From Streptomyces sp. NBC_01224 (lineage in GTDB: Bacteria > Actinomycetota > Actinomycetes > Streptomycetales > Streptomycetaceae), in assembly GCF_036002945.1 (NCBI RefSeq), contig NZ_CP108529.1, positions 2,790,001-2,854,000 of the forward strand: a stretch of DNA of 64,000 nt, written 5' to 3'. The notes under the pieces are model-generated. The model had not been told where the DNA came from. It saw only the letters and a list, made by a program, of their open reading frames with translations, and did no database searches. Positions 1-9,756 of this stretch are shown here, piece by piece. Every line of letters starts with the position of its first letter. Within the stretch, counting starts at the first letter, position 1. Both the position numbers and the translations under genes were made by a program.

Positions 1-630
1 CGTGCCGACGGAGACGAGAGCAGTGGCGATGGGCAGCATGCTGGCGGCGAGCGAGCCGAAGGCGAGGAACAGGACGACCGCTGCGACAACGACCCCGATG
101 GCCTCACTGAAGTGGGCGGACGGCGCCTCGGTGAGGGCGACGGCCGAGCCGCCCAGTTCCACCTGGAGGTGGTCGCCGGCGGCAGCCTTCGCCGTGTCGA
201 GGACCGCCCGGGCCTGCTGCACCGGGATGTCGTCGGACTGCTGGTCGAAGGTGATCGTGGCGTAGGCGGTGTGTCCGTCCTCGCTGATCTGCCCGGCGCC
301 GGACGCCCCGTACGGTCCGGTGACGGCGCCGACACCGGGCAGTTCCTCGACCGCATGCAGGGTCCGGGTCATCGTCTGCCGGACATCGGAGGCCCGCACG
401 GTGGAGTCGGTGGTGTGCCAGACGATGGTGTCCGTGTCACCGCCGAGGTCCGTGAAACCGCTCTTGAGGAGCTCGGCGGCCCGGCCGGACTCCGTACCGG
501 GCACGTCGTAGTCGTTGGAGTAGGCAGAACCCGCGAAGCCCGCCGCGGTGGCTGCGCCGCCGAGGGCGAAGAGCCAGATGAGGACGGCGACGAGGCGGTG
601 CCTGATGCACCAGCGGGCAATGGCGGCCAA
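1..630 (-). CDS. MMPL-family transporter, N-terminal part
   Basis: This is the first 210 codons of a gene that continues past the left edge of the window. The translation opens with a membrane helix (AIARWCIRHRLVAVLIWLFA), followed by an extracytoplasmic stretch and a second hydrophobic block (VVVAAVVLFLAFGS) at about residues 180-195. This is the layout of MMPL/RND exporters, which move lipids or small molecules across the membrane with proton motive force. The start is taken as a TTG with a GGGAG ribosome site about eight bases upstream. Substrate cannot be told from this part. It is the only gene visible in its transcription unit. Confidence 0.85.
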   Translation of the reverse strand, partial: MAAIARWCIRHRLVAVLIWLFALGGAATAAGFAGSAYSNDYDVPGTESGRAAELLKSGFTDLGGDTDTIVWHTTDSTVRASDVRQTMTRTLHAVEELPGVGAVTGPYGASGAGQISEDGHTAYATITFDQQSDDIPVQQARAVLDTAKAAAGDHLQVELGGSAVALTEAPSAHFSEAIGVVVAAVVLFLAFGSLAASMLPIATALVSVGT

Positions 631-782
631 CGGACGTGCTCCCTGAGGGTTCGTGGATCTTTACCGGGACAAAACACGAATTACCCGCAAAGAACACATG
701 ACCTGAGAATCGCCACTCTGGCAGCCGATGGTGATCCTTTGTCGCTTTCGTGGCCTTACTCACAACGGCCGCAGGAATTATC

Positions 783-814
783 GTGGCCCCGGAGTCACAA
801 CGACCTCCGGCCAC
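783..814 (-). terminator. hairpin behind the Cys/His-repeat gene
   Basis: Inverted repeat with arms 783-794 and 805-814 (GTGG..CCGGAG against CTCCGGCCAC, two-base bulge, ten-base loop) directly after the stop codon of the gene ending at 816. There is no U-run, as is usual in Streptomyces. Confidence 0.5.
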
Positions 815-815
815 C

Positions 816-2291
816 TCACTCGGCCAGTCGTTCCTCCGCCTCCAGTTCTTCCTCGAACTGCTCCTCGATCTCCGCGATGCCCTTCGCCACGGCTTCCGCC
901 AGATGGACGGGGCAGGTCAGCACCTCGCTCCCGTAGCCCTGGCCGGAGTCCGGGCCGGGGGCGGGGCATGCGTCGGGAGCGTAGAGGTGCGCGATGCGGG
1001 CCACGCGATCGGAGGTGCGCTCATGGCCGGGCGCATGGCCGTCCGCGTGGGCGCATGTGCCACCGGGCAGGGTGGTGGCAGCGGTACGGAGGACGCCGAG
1101 GATCTCGCGGGCGATTCCGTACGACAGCTCCAGGGAATCGGCCGCCGTGCCCATCAGGAGCAGCAGGACGGTCCGCTCGAGCGCGGGTCCGTCGGGGCCG
1201 AGCCGCTCGTACCGCCGGGCCGCCCAGAGCGCCGCTTCCTCGGAGGCCGTCTCGTCCTTGAACGGGACATGCCGCTCGCTCAGCGGTTTGATGTCGAGCC
1301 GGCCGTCGGGGCGCAGGTACACCGGGTCCAGATGTGCCGTCTCCCGGGTGCCGAAGAGGGTGTCGACCGCTTCGCGCAGATGATCGCGGGCCTCGACGGC
1401 GAGGGCGCGCAGGAAGGTGGTGCAGGTCCACGCCTCCAGCGAGGCCCCGTATCCGTCTTCGTGTTCCTCGCGCAGGACGGTCCGGCCGCCGGGGCTCTGC
1501 AGGTGGATTCCCTCGGCGGCCTGCTGGTCGCTGCCGGAGTTCAGTGCCGGGTGCTCATCGTCCTCATGCGCGCACGTCTCGTCCGGCAGCAACGGCAGTA
1601 CGGACTCCAGGCCCTCGATCATGTCGTCGAGCAGCGACCGCTGTTTGATCCGGCCCGACGCCGCGTACCAGCAGTTCGCATGGGCGACGACGACATAGCC
1701 GGCGAGAGCGGCCCGGGAGAGACTGCTGGGCGGTGCGGCGTGGACCTCCAGGTCCCAGAGCGGATCACCGTTCGGATAGTCGTTGAGCACACTGCCCAGG
1801 CTGCTGATGTTGCTCCGGTGACTCTCCGGAATGATCTCGGGGATGCCCTCCGTGCTGCCCGGCAGGATCACATCGGCGGCTGTCCGCGCCCAGCCGGCGG
1901 CGTTGCGGGGGCAGGCCTCGACCTCGTCCCACGCAACGAGCGGAACCTGGACGTCCGGCGCGTCGAGCAGCGCGTCCGCGTCCGTGTCCCACCGCTCCAG
2001 GCTCCCGGTGTACGGATGGGCCGCGTGTCCGCACCCGCCGGCCTGAAGACACTGCTCGTCCATGGCCTCGACGGCGGCGCCGAGCGCGTCCACCACGGCC
2101 CGCTCGACGGGGGCGCCGCGTCGCCCGAGGACGTACCGCGCCATGTTCACCAGACCGAAGGTCAGCAGGACCGCCTGCTCGCCGTCCGGTTCGGCGGCGA
2201 GCAGGCGGGCGCACTCCAGGACGACGGGGTCCGCCTCCTCGGGGGCGGCGCCCGCCGCGACTCCGGCCCATTTCTCGATCAGTTCAGTCAT
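816..2291 (-). CDS. unassigned protein with three Cys/His repeats
   Basis: I do not recognise this protein (491 residues from the ATG at 2291; a TTG two codons earlier is also possible). It appears to consist of three copies of a roughly 150-residue module. Each has a helical stretch, then a cysteine followed by paired histidines (CGHAAHP, CAHEDDEHP, CAHADGHAPGH), a variable linker, and a second cysteine near a helix (EACPRN, WTCTTF, LTCPVH). Repeated C-x-H...C sites suggest metal binding, but that is inference. The C-terminus is a Glu-rich helix (EEQFEEELEAEERLAE). There is no signal peptide or membrane segment, so a cytoplasmic location is likely. It is transcribed alone, with a hairpin just behind it. 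Confidence 0.75.
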   Translation of the reverse strand: MTELIEKWAGVAAGAAPEEADPVVLECARLLAAEPDGEQAVLLTFGLVNMARYVLGRRGAPVERAVVDALGAAVEAMDEQCLQAGGCGHAAHPYTGSLERWDTDADALLDAPDVQVPLVAWDEVEACPRNAAGWARTAADVILPGSTEGIPEIIPESHRSNISSLGSVLNDYPNGDPLWDLEVHAAPPSSLSRAALAGYVVVAHANCWYAASGRIKQRSLLDDMIEGLESVLPLLPDETCAHEDDEHPALNSGSDQQAAEGIHLQSPGGRTVLREEHEDGYGASLEAWTCTTFLRALAVEARDHLREAVDTLFGTRETAHLDPVYLRPDGRLDIKPLSERHVPFKDETASEEAALWAARRYERLGPDGPALERTVLLLLMGTAADSLELSYGIAREILGVLRTAATTLPGGTCAHADGHAPGHERTSDRVARIAHLYAPDACPAPGPDSGQGYGSEVLTCPVHLAEAVAKGIAEIEEQFEEELEAEERLAE

Positions 2292-2374
2292 GATCAAGGA
2301 AACGCCGGCCGCGCCGCGACGGTTCCGGTGGGCGCCGAACTCCCGTACGTAATGACGGGCCTGCCGGCGGCCCG

Positions 2375-4501
2375 TCAGCCGGAAATGCTCGCCCGGCCGT
2401 TCTCGATGTGTCCCATCAGCCGGCGCCGGAAGACATCGTCCCCGTCGACGGTGACGGACAGGTCGTACCAGCCGTGCGCGTCGGCCGCCGAGTGCACGAC
2501 CTTACGGCTGCGCCCCGGCTTGACCTTGACGGTCCTGGTCCAGTCCCGCAGGTCCGCCTCGTCGACGTACCCCAGCGGCCGTACGGTGAAGGTGAGCGTC
2601 GTCCGCCCCGTGTTGCGCAGGGTGAGATGCAGATCCCGCTCATGCGCGTCGACCCGCGAGGCGACCTCGGCCCCGGCCGAAACGCCGTCCTTCGCGGGCC
2701 CGGCGAACTCGCGCCGGAAGCCGTTCGGCCCCGTCACCGTGAACCGGTACGCCGTACCGGTAAGGGGCACCGTCCATTGCGCCGTGCCCCTTACATCCCG
2801 GTGCTGCGGAACGGGGAACTCCCCCGCGTACGGATACAGCGCGAAGTGCGCGGACGAGCGCCCCGTGTTGCTGAGGGCCACCTGCACCGCCCCGTCCACC
2901 ACCTTCGCCTGGGCGTCCGGCTGGTACGGCAGCGCGCGGGCCGGGCGGGTCCCGGGCTCCGGTACGGGCATGTGCTGCACGAGCGGCGGCTTCGGCGCCC
3001 AGCGTCCGCTGAACGGCGGGATGGCACCGGGCTGCTCCACCTCGGGCCGGCGCCGTGCGCGCTCGAAGTCGAACGCCGAGGTCAGATCGCCGGTGACGGT
3101 GCGCCGCCAGTCGCTGATGTTCGGTTCCTTCACCCCGGTCCAGCGCTCCAGGAAGCGGATCACGGAGGTGTGGTCGAAGACCTCGGAGCAGACGTAGCCG
3201 CCCACCGTCCACGGCGACACGACGAGCAGCGGCACCCGCATCCCGAGACCGGTGGGCTTGCCCTCCCACTGCTCCTCGGTCACCTCGGGCGGCGCGACCG
3301 GCGGCGGCACGTGGTCGAAGAAGCCGTCGTTCTCGTCGTAGTTGATGAGGACGGCGGTGTGCCGCCACACATCGGGGTGCTTGCCCAGCGCGTCCAGGAC
3401 CTTGTAGACGATCGTCGCGCTGTGGATCGGCGAGGAGACGCTCGGGTGTTCGGAGTCGACGGCCGACGGCACCAGATAGGAGACCTCGGGCAGCGTGCCC
3501 GCCGCCACGTCCTTGGCGAACTCATCGGCCAGCGTTCCGGTCTCCACCCGGCGCAACGCACGCTCGAAGAGGCTGCGTTCGGTCTTGTCCAGGGTGGCGA
3601 CGCCCTCTTCGAGCAGACCGAACAGCCGCTCCCGCTCCGTGGCGTCCGCGTCCCGTACCGCCGAGTAGAACGACTCCATGTACGTATGGCCGCCGGTCTT
3701 CGCCAGCGCCTTGCGGGCGATCGCCTTGAAGGTGGCGAAGAACTCGATCTGGTTGTCGGTGAAGTTCTCCCACTCGGTGTACGTACGCCAGCTGCGCCCG
3801 GCCTTCTCCAGCCGCTCCGCGTACGTGCCCCAGTCGTACCCGGGGTGCGTGCCCTCGTTGTACGCGTCGTTCCCGACGGCCCGCTTGCCGTTCGCCTCGT
3901 TGCCCGTCTTCCCGCTCCACAGGTGGTTGCGGTTGGGGCTGGTCGAGGTGTGGATGGAGGAGTGGTAGGCGTCGCAGACCGTGAAGGTGTCGGCCAGTTC
4001 GTAGTGCAGCGGGATGTCACGGCGGTCGTAGTACGCCATGGTGGCGGCCGTCTTCGCGGTCACCCAGCCGTTCATCCACCCCCCGGCCCATGCCTTCCCG
4101 CCACCGCTCCAGGAGTGGTCGAGCGCGCCGATGTACTGGAGGTCCTTCTTCTGCGTCTCGGCGGCGTCCCGCACCGGGAACGGCAGCACAGAGGTGCCCA
4201 GCGGAGCGGGCTGCTCGAAGACCGGCTTGCCGGAGGGCAGTTCGACGGCGTTGCGGTCGCCGAAGCCGCGCACTCCCCGGAGCGTCCCGAAGTAGTGGTC
4301 GAAGGAACGGTTCTCCTGCATCAGGATCACCACATGCTTGATGGCTCCGAGCCCGCCACCGCCACCGGACCCCGCCGAATGCGCCGGCTGCGCGGCGATC
4401 GCGGCCTGCAGCGACGGCGGAAGCAGCGACCCCGCAGCCGCGACGCCGAGTGCACCGCCGCCGAGCGCGAAGAGCCGTCGCCGTGAAATGTCCGTGGTCA
4501 A
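2375..4501 (-). CDS. phospholipase C, phosphocholine-specific type, Tat-exported
   Basis: 708 residues. The N-terminus has a twin-arginine signal (SRRRLFALGGGALG, residues 6-19), so the enzyme should leave the cell folded. The phosphoesterase domain begins at about residue 55 with IKHVVILMQENRSFDHYFG, the metal-binding start typical of acid-phosphatase-like bacterial phospholipases C. About 200 C-terminal residues look like two beta-sandwich domains, as in the PlcN/PlcH group. The family cleaves phosphatidylcholine or related lipids and often serves phosphate scavenging. Start is TTG with GGGAGG five bases upstream. It is monocistronic; a membrane transporter lies about 130 bp upstream on the same strand. 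Confidence 0.9.
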   Translation of the reverse strand: MTTDISRRRLFALGGGALGVAAAGSLLPPSLQAAIAAQPAHSAGSGGGGGLGAIKHVVILMQENRSFDHYFGTLRGVRGFGDRNAVELPSGKPVFEQPAPLGTSVLPFPVRDAAETQKKDLQYIGALDHSWSGGGKAWAGGWMNGWVTAKTAATMAYYDRRDIPLHYELADTFTVCDAYHSSIHTSTSPNRNHLWSGKTGNEANGKRAVGNDAYNEGTHPGYDWGTYAERLEKAGRSWRTYTEWENFTDNQIEFFATFKAIARKALAKTGGHTYMESFYSAVRDADATERERLFGLLEEGVATLDKTERSLFERALRRVETGTLADEFAKDVAAGTLPEVSYLVPSAVDSEHPSVSSPIHSATIVYKVLDALGKHPDVWRHTAVLINYDENDGFFDHVPPPVAPPEVTEEQWEGKPTGLGMRVPLLVVSPWTVGGYVCSEVFDHTSVIRFLERWTGVKEPNISDWRRTVTGDLTSAFDFERARRRPEVEQPGAIPPFSGRWAPKPPLVQHMPVPEPGTRPARALPYQPDAQAKVVDGAVQVALSNTGRSSAHFALYPYAGEFPVPQHRDVRGTAQWTVPLTGTAYRFTVTGPNGFRREFAGPAKDGVSAGAEVASRVDAHERDLHLTLRNTGRTTLTFTVRPLGYVDEADLRDWTRTVKVKPGRSRKVVHSAADAHGWYDLSVTVDGDDVFRRRLMGHIENGRASISG

Positions 4502-4633
4502 GTGAGCCTCCCGAGTTCTGTCGTTCAGCCGGGAAACTAATCAAGCCAGGTGGCGCGGGGAAGGATTTCGTACGGCTCGGTGGTGAACGTCCAACAGGTC
4601 GGCCGGGAAAGTCCAACCGCGTCCCGCACCTGG

Positions 4634-5845
4634 TCACACCCCGATCAGCTGCAGCGCACCCCACAGCGCGACCGTCGACACGGCCAGCGTCGCCGGTACG
4701 GTCAGCAGCCCGAGCCGGGTGAAGTGGCCGAGATCGGGCGCGGCGCCGTGGGTGTGCAGGATGCGGCGCCAGAGCAAGGTGGCGAGCGAGCCGACGTACG
4801 TGAGGTTCGGGCCGAGGTTCACGCCGATCAGGGCGGCGAGCAGCGGGCCGGGACCCGCCGCCGCGACGACCGGGAGCAGAGCGAGGATCGCGGGCAGGTT
4901 GTTGATCAGGTTGGCGAGCACGGCCGCCACCGCGGCCACCGCCAGCAGCGCCGGAAGTGACGAGCCGTCCGGCAGGAAGGTGTCGATCCCCGCACCGAGG
5001 CCGTTGTCGACCACGGCCTTGACCACGACGCCCAGCGCCAGCACGAACAGGCAGAACAGCGGGTTGGCGGAGCGGACGAGGCCCTTGACCGTGGTCTCGC
5101 GCTTCGCCAGCGCGCGGACGGCCAGTACCCCGGCACCCGCCAGCGCCGCCCACAGCGGTTCCGCACCCGCGAAGGAGGTGACGACGAATCCGCCCAGGGT
5201 CAGGGCAAGGACGACGAGCGTGAAAGCGGGGATGCCCGGACGGGCCTCCTGTGGCCTCGGCGGATACGCACCCGCTGCCAGATCGGCGGCGAAGACCCGG
5301 CGGAAGACGGCGTACTCGACGGCGATGGCGGCCAGCCACGGCAGGGTCATCAGCGCGGCGAAGCGGGTGAAGGAGAGGCCGCTCGCGGTGAACGCCAGGA
5401 GGTTGGTGAGGTTGGAGACGGGCAGGAGCAGGGACGCCGAGTTGGCCAGGTGCGCACAGGCGTAGACGTACGGGCGGGGGCGGGCGCCGACGCGGGCAGC
5501 TGTGGCGAGGACGACGGGGGTCAGCAGGACCACGGTCGCGTCCAGGCTGAGCACAGCGGTGATCACGGAGGCGACTGCGAAGACCCCGCCGAGCAGGGGA
5601 CCGGTCCGCCCGCCGCAGGCCCGGGCGACCAGATCACCGGCGGCCGTGAACAGCCCCTCGTCCGCACAGAGCTGGGCCAGGACCAGAATCGCCGCGAGGA
5701 ATCCGACGACCGGCAGCAGGCTGCCCACCTGTGCACGGGCTTCCGGCCACGGGACCGCACCGGCCACGATCACCAGCACGGCCACGGGCACGGCAACGGT
5801 CGCCTCCGGCAGCCCCCGGGGGCGTACGACGGCGAAGGCCAGCAC
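4634..5845 (-). CDS. ArsB/SLC13-type anion transporter
   Basis: 403 residues, almost all in about ten hydrophobic helices, with polar insertions such as SLDATVVLLTPVVLA and LLPVSNLTNLLAFTA that resemble the ArsB/NhaD/SLC13 ion-transporter superfamily. It likely moves an inorganic or carboxylate anion across the cell membrane. There is no arsR or arsC gene nearby, so an arsenite role is unsupported. The reading frame stays open upstream of the GTG at 5845 and encodes what looks like the missing first helix. A CTG at 5893 has GGAGAG eight bases before it and may be the true start. The gene lies downstream of the gatCAB operon, behind a strong hairpin. Confidence 0.75.
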   Translation of the reverse strand: MLAFAVVRPRGLPEATVAVPVAVLVIVAGAVPWPEARAQVGSLLPVVGFLAAILVLAQLCADEGLFTAAGDLVARACGGRTGPLLGGVFAVASVITAVLSLDATVVLLTPVVLATAARVGARPRPYVYACAHLANSASLLLPVSNLTNLLAFTASGLSFTRFAALMTLPWLAAIAVEYAVFRRVFAADLAAGAYPPRPQEARPGIPAFTLVVLALTLGGFVVTSFAGAEPLWAALAGAGVLAVRALAKRETTVKGLVRSANPLFCLFVLALGVVVKAVVDNGLGAGIDTFLPDGSSLPALLAVAAVAAVLANLINNLPAILALLPVVAAAGPGPLLAALIGVNLGPNLTYVGSLATLLWRRILHTHGAAPDLGHFTRLGLLTVPATLAVSTVALWGALQLIGV

Positions 5846-5914
5846 GCCGAGCAGGAGGACGACGGAGACGATCTCGGCAGTGACGGTGTTCAGCGGACTG
5901 ACTCTCCGGATGGG

Positions 5915-5957
5915 TGAAGGGGCGGTGCACCCGGCTCACGGGCGCACCGCCCCTTCA
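5915..5957 (-). terminator. strong hairpin ending the gatCAB operon
   Basis: A perfect 14-bp stem (5915-5928 with 5944-5957) continues through one mismatch into four more pairs around a five-base loop. It sits 36 bp past the gatB stop codon and just ahead of the transporter gene, so it should separate the two transcription units. Confidence 0.8.
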
Positions 5958-5992
5958 GGGACGTACGGAAACCGCCCGCGCAGGGGACGGGA

Positions 5993-7501
5993 TCAGCCCT
6001 CGACGCCGAGCTTCTCCAGGATCAGCTCGCGCACACGGGCCGCGTCCGCCTGGCCGCGGGTGGCCTTCATGACCGCGCCGACGAGCGCGCCCGCGGCCGC
6101 GACCTTGCCGCCGCGGATCTTGTCCGCGATGGCCGCGTTGGCCGCGATGGCCTCGTCCACGGCAGCGCCCAGCGCGCCCTCGTCGGAGACGACCTTCAGG
6201 CCGCGCTTCTCGACGACGGTGTCCGGGTCGCCCTCGCCCGCGAGGACGCCCTCGATCACCTGGCGTGCCAGCTTGTCGTTGAGGTCGCCCGAGGTGACGA
6301 GCTCGGCCACCCTGGCGACCTGCACCGGGGTGATCGGCAGCTCGTCGAGGCCGCGGCCGGTCTCGTTGGCGTTACGGGCCAGCTCGCCCATCCACCACTT
6401 GCGGGCCTGGTCCGAGGGGGCGCCCGCGTCGGTCGTGGCGACGATCAGGTCGACCGCACCCGCGTTGAGGATGGACTGCATGTCGTGCTCGGAGACGCCC
6501 CACTCCTCCTTCAGCCGGTTGCGGCGCACCCGCGGCATCTCGGGGAGTCCCTTGCGGAGCTCCTCGACCCACTCACGGGCCGGGGCGACCGGCACCAGGT
6601 CGGGCTCGGGGAAGTAGCGGTAGTCCTCGGCGTTGTCCTTGATGCGGCCGGCCGTGGTGGAGCCGTCCTCCTCGTGGAAGTGCCGGGTCTCCTGCACGAT
6701 CGTGCCGCCCGAGCTCAGCACCGCGGCGTGGCGCTGGATCTCGAAGCGGGCCGCGCGCTCGACGGAACGCAGCGAGTTCACGTTCTTCGTCTCGGAGCGC
6801 GTACCGAACGTCTCGGTGCCGTTGGGGCGCAGCGACAGGTTGACGTCGCAGCGCATCTGGCCCATCTCCATCCGGGCCTCCGACACACCGAGCGCCTTGA
6901 TGAGCTCGCGGAGCTCGGCGACGTACGCCTTGGCGACCTCGGGGGCGCGTGCGCCCGCGCCCTCGATCGGCTTGGTGACGATCTCGATGAGCGGGATGCC
7001 CGCACGGTTGTAGTCGAGCAGGGAGTGGGACGCGCCCTGGATACGGCCGGTGGCGCCGCCGACGTGGGTCGACTTGCCGGTGTCCTCCTCCATGTGGGCA
7101 CGCTCGATCTGCACCCGGAAGATCTCCCCGTCCTCCAGCTGGACGTCCAGATAGCCGTTGTAGGCGATCGGCTCGTCGTACTGGGAGGTCTGGAAGTTCT
7201 TCGGCATGTCCGGATAGAAGTAGTTCTTCCGGGCGAAGCGGCACCACTCGGCGATCTCGCAGTTCAGCGCGAGGCCGATCTTGATGGCGGACTCGATGCC
7301 GATCTCGTTGACGACCGGCAGCGCGCCGGGCAGGCCGAGACAGACCGGGCAGGTCTGGGAGTTGGCGTCCTGCTTGAGCTCGGTCGAGCAGCCGCAGAAC
7401 ATCTTGGTCTTGGTGCCGAGCTCGACATGGACCTCCAGGCCCATGACGGGGTCGTAGGACGCGAGCGCGTCCTCGTACGACACCAGGTCAGTGACAGTCA
7501 C
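5993..7501 (-). CDS. gatB: Asp-tRNA(Asn)/Glu-tRNA(Gln) amidotransferase subunit B
   Basis: 502 residues, full length. GatB binds the misacylated tRNA and activates its side-chain carboxylate with ATP, so that ammonia from GatA can make Gln-tRNA(Gln) or Asn-tRNA(Asn). Visible hallmarks are GLEVHVEL near the start, the CGC...CPVC zinc site (about residues 37-56), the [12 protein letters not shown] region and the helical YqeY-like tail (residues 350-502). GTG start with a GAGAGGG ribosome site. It is the last gene of the gatC-gatA-small gene-gatB operon. A translation enzyme with this operon order is expected in actinobacteria that lack a glutaminyl-tRNA synthetase. Confidence 0.98.
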   Translation of the reverse strand: MTVTDLVSYEDALASYDPVMGLEVHVELGTKTKMFCGCSTELKQDANSQTCPVCLGLPGALPVVNEIGIESAIKIGLALNCEIAEWCRFARKNYFYPDMPKNFQTSQYDEPIAYNGYLDVQLEDGEIFRVQIERAHMEEDTGKSTHVGGATGRIQGASHSLLDYNRAGIPLIEIVTKPIEGAGARAPEVAKAYVAELRELIKALGVSEARMEMGQMRCDVNLSLRPNGTETFGTRSETKNVNSLRSVERAARFEIQRHAAVLSSGGTIVQETRHFHEEDGSTTAGRIKDNAEDYRYFPEPDLVPVAPAREWVEELRKGLPEMPRVRRNRLKEEWGVSEHDMQSILNAGAVDLIVATTDAGAPSDQARKWWMGELARNANETGRGLDELPITPVQVARVAELVTSGDLNDKLARQVIEGVLAGEGDPDTVVEKRGLKVVSDEGALGAAVDEAIAANAAIADKIRGGKVAAAGALVGAVMKATRGQADAARVRELILEKLGVEG

Positions 7502-7516
7502 GGTGAAACTTCCCTC

Positions 7517-7756
7517 TCAGCCCAGCAGTACGTCGTCATCGCCGATGCGCTTGAGTTCGCGCAGCAGCAGGGCGACACCAGTGGCGATGGCGGCGGCGGA
7601 GACAACGGCGTCGATCAGTCGGAGCGTGTCGTGTTCGAAGCGGGCCTTCTTGGCCTGCTTGATGACGCCGAGCGCCCCGAAAGCGGTGGTGCCGATGGAC
7701 AGGTACGTACCGGTCTTGGACTTCTTGAAGCCCTTGGCCTTGGTCAGTGCGCTCAC
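7517..7756 (-). CDS. small membrane-associated protein inside the gatCAB operon
   Basis: 79 residues, starting at a GTG that overlaps the gatA stop by four bases (GTGA), so it is probably translated by coupling with gatA. It ends 15 bp before gatB. It has a basic N-terminus ([16 protein letters not shown]), a short hydrophobic stretch ([12 protein letters not shown]), a basic linker and a second hydrophobic helix ([19 protein letters not shown]). This suggests a small protein with one or two membrane helices. I do not know its function. The position between gatA and gatB is the main clue. Confidence 0.75.
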   Translation of the reverse strand: MSALTKAKGFKKSKTGTYLSIGTTAFGALGVIKQAKKARFEHDTLRLIDAVVSAAAIATGVALLLRELKRIGDDDVLLG

Positions 7757-9255
7757 AGCGACGGAGCCTCCTCCAGCAGCGGGTGGCCCCACTTTTCCAC
7801 GAAGGCGGCCTCGACGGCGGCTCCGACCTTGTACAGCCGGTCGTCCTTCATGGCGGGGGCGATGATCTGCAGTCCGACCGGCAGGCCGTCCTCCGGCGCC
7901 AGGCCGCAGGGCAGCGACATGGCGGAGTTGCCCGCGAGGTTGGTCGGAATGGTGCACAGGTCCGCGAGGTACATCGCCATCGGGTCGTCGGCGCGCTCGC
8001 CGATCGGGAAGGCGGTGGTGGGCGTCGTCGGAGAGACGATGACGTCAACCTGCTCGAAGGCCTTCTCGAAGTCCTGGGTGATGAGGGTGCGGACCTTCTG
8101 CGCCGAGCCGTAGTACGCGTCGTAGTAGCCGGAGCTGAGGGCGTACGTACCGAGAATGACGCGGCGCTTGACCTCGTCGCCGAAGCCGGCCTCGCGGGTG
8201 AGCGCGGTGACGTCCTCGGCCGACCTCGTGCCGTCGTCGCCGACCCGCAGGCCGTAACGCATGGCGTCGAAGCGGGCCAGGTTGGAGGAGCACTCGGACG
8301 GCGCGATCAGGTAGTACGCCGACAGGGCCAGGTCGAAGGACGGGCAGTCCAGCTCGACGATCGTGGCACCGAGCGACTTCAGCAGCTCGACGGACTCGTT
8401 GAAGCGCTGGACGACACCGGCCTGGTAGCCCTCACCGGCGAACTGCTTGACGACACCGATGCGCATGCCGTCGACGCTGCCGTTGCGCGCGGCCTCGACG
8501 ACCGGCGGGACCGGGGCGTCGATGGACGTCGAGTCCATCGGGTCGTGCCCGGCGATCGCCTCGTGCAGCAGGGCCGCGTCCAGGACGGTACGGGCGCAGG
8601 GCCCGCCCTGGTCCAGGGAGCTGGAGAACGCCACCATGCCGTAGCGGGAGACGCCGCCGTAGGTGGGCTTGACGCCGACGGTGCCGGTGACGGCCGCGGG
8701 CTGGCGGATGGAACCGCCGGTGTCCGTGCCGATGGCGAGCGGGGCCTCGTACGAAGCGAGCGCGGCCGAGGAGCCACCGCCGGAGCCGCCCGGGATGCGG
8801 GTGAGGTCCCACGGGTTGCCGGTCGGGCCGTAGGCGCTGTTCTCGGTGGAGGACCCCATGGCGAACTCGTCCATGTTGGTCTTGCCGAGGATGACGACGT
8901 CGGCGGCCTTCAGCCTCTTGGTGAGGGTCGCGTCATACGGCGGGATCCAGCCTTCGAGGATCTTGGAGCCGACGGTGGTCGGCATGCCCTCGGTGGTGAA
9001 GATGTCCTTCAGCGCGAGCGGGACACCGGCCAGTGGGCCCAGCTTCTCACCGGCCGCCTTCTTCGCGTCGACGGCACGGGCCTGCGCGAGCGCGCCCTCG
9101 CGGTCGACGTGCAGGAAGGCGTGGACCTTCTCGTCGACCGCGTCGATCCGGGCCAGGTGGGCCTCGGTGACCTCGACGGCAGTGAGCTCGCCGGAGGCGA
9201 TCTTCGCGGCGATCTCGGCGGCGGTGAGCTTGATGATGGTGCTGTTGTCCGTCAT
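7753..9255 (-). CDS. gatA: Asp-tRNA(Asn)/Glu-tRNA(Gln) amidotransferase subunit A
   Basis: 500 residues, full length. GatA is the amidase that releases ammonia from glutamine and channels it to GatB. The amidase-signature catalytic set is visible: lysine in VPLALKDIF (about residue 77), the glycine/serine-rich [12 protein letters not shown], and the nucleophile serine in [12 protein letters not shown]. The start ATG has GGGGGAGGA upstream, inside the end of gatC; the two genes are only five bases apart. Downstream, the stop overlaps the next small gene by four bases. Confidence 0.98.
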   Translation of the reverse strand: MTDNSTIIKLTAAEIAAKIASGELTAVEVTEAHLARIDAVDEKVHAFLHVDREGALAQARAVDAKKAAGEKLGPLAGVPLALKDIFTTEGMPTTVGSKILEGWIPPYDATLTKRLKAADVVILGKTNMDEFAMGSSTENSAYGPTGNPWDLTRIPGGSGGGSSAALASYEAPLAIGTDTGGSIRQPAAVTGTVGVKPTYGGVSRYGMVAFSSSLDQGGPCARTVLDAALLHEAIAGHDPMDSTSIDAPVPPVVEAARNGSVDGMRIGVVKQFAGEGYQAGVVQRFNESVELLKSLGATIVELDCPSFDLALSAYYLIAPSECSSNLARFDAMRYGLRVGDDGTRSAEDVTALTREAGFGDEVKRRVILGTYALSSGYYDAYYGSAQKVRTLITQDFEKAFEQVDVIVSPTTPTTAFPIGERADDPMAMYLADLCTIPTNLAGNSAMSLPCGLAPEDGLPVGLQIIAPAMKDDRLYKVGAAVEAAFVEKWGHPLLEEAPSL

Positions 9256-9260
9256 GGCTT

Positions 9261-9557
9261 TTAGTCCTCCCCCAGGATCTGCGGCACCTTGAAACGCTGC
9301 TGCTCCTGGGCCGGGGCGCCGGAGAGCGCCTGCTCGGGGGTGAGCGACGGACGGACCTCGTCCGCGCGCATGACGTTGGTCAGCGGCAGCGGGTGGGAGG
9401 TCGGCGGTACGTCTTGGTCGGCGACCTCGGAGACGCGGGCGACCGCGCCGATGATGTCGTCGAGCTGACCGGCGAAGTGATCGAGCTCTTCGCCCTTCAG
9501 CTCCAGACGCGCCAGCCGGGCGAGGTGGGCGACCTCCTCGCGCGTGATGCCAGGCAT
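9261..9557 (-). CDS. gatC: Asp-tRNA(Asn)/Glu-tRNA(Gln) amidotransferase subunit C
   Basis: 98 residues. The helical N-terminus ([17 protein letters not shown]) and the C-terminal [16 protein letters not shown] segment are characteristic of GatC, the small subunit that wraps around GatA and GatB and stabilises the complex. The start is the ATG at 9557 with GAGGA nine bases upstream; longer readings upstream have no ribosome site. First gene of the gat operon; rmdB lies about 200 bp further upstream on the same strand. Confidence 0.97.
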   Translation of the reverse strand: MPGITREEVAHLARLARLELKGEELDHFAGQLDDIIGAVARVSEVADQDVPPTSHPLPLTNVMRADEVRPSLTPEQALSGAPAQEQQRFKVPQILGED

Positions 9558-9756
9558 GCAGCGATCCTCAGGGGTTGGTGTGTGGTTTTGGCCCAATCCT
9601 ATGGTGTCGCCCGCAGCCACTCCCGCCACCCGGGCGAACACCCTGGTCGGGCGACAGATTCGAGTCCGTCCCGCGAGCCCGGTTCAGGCCCGTCCGGCAA
9701 TGGGGGACAGAGCGGCCACCCGACTGCGCCGGTGCCCACACGCCGCACCCCCGTGC

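Noticed and set aside
750..3197. 815-codon open frame on the plus strand
   Set aside because: It runs opposite two minus-strand genes. Its translation is repetitive Arg/Gly/Val-rich text with no domain.
4582..4588. GTTCACC (minus strand) upstream of the phospholipase C gene as a PHO box
   Set aside because: PhoP sites need direct repeats of this unit spaced 11 bases apart. I could find only one.
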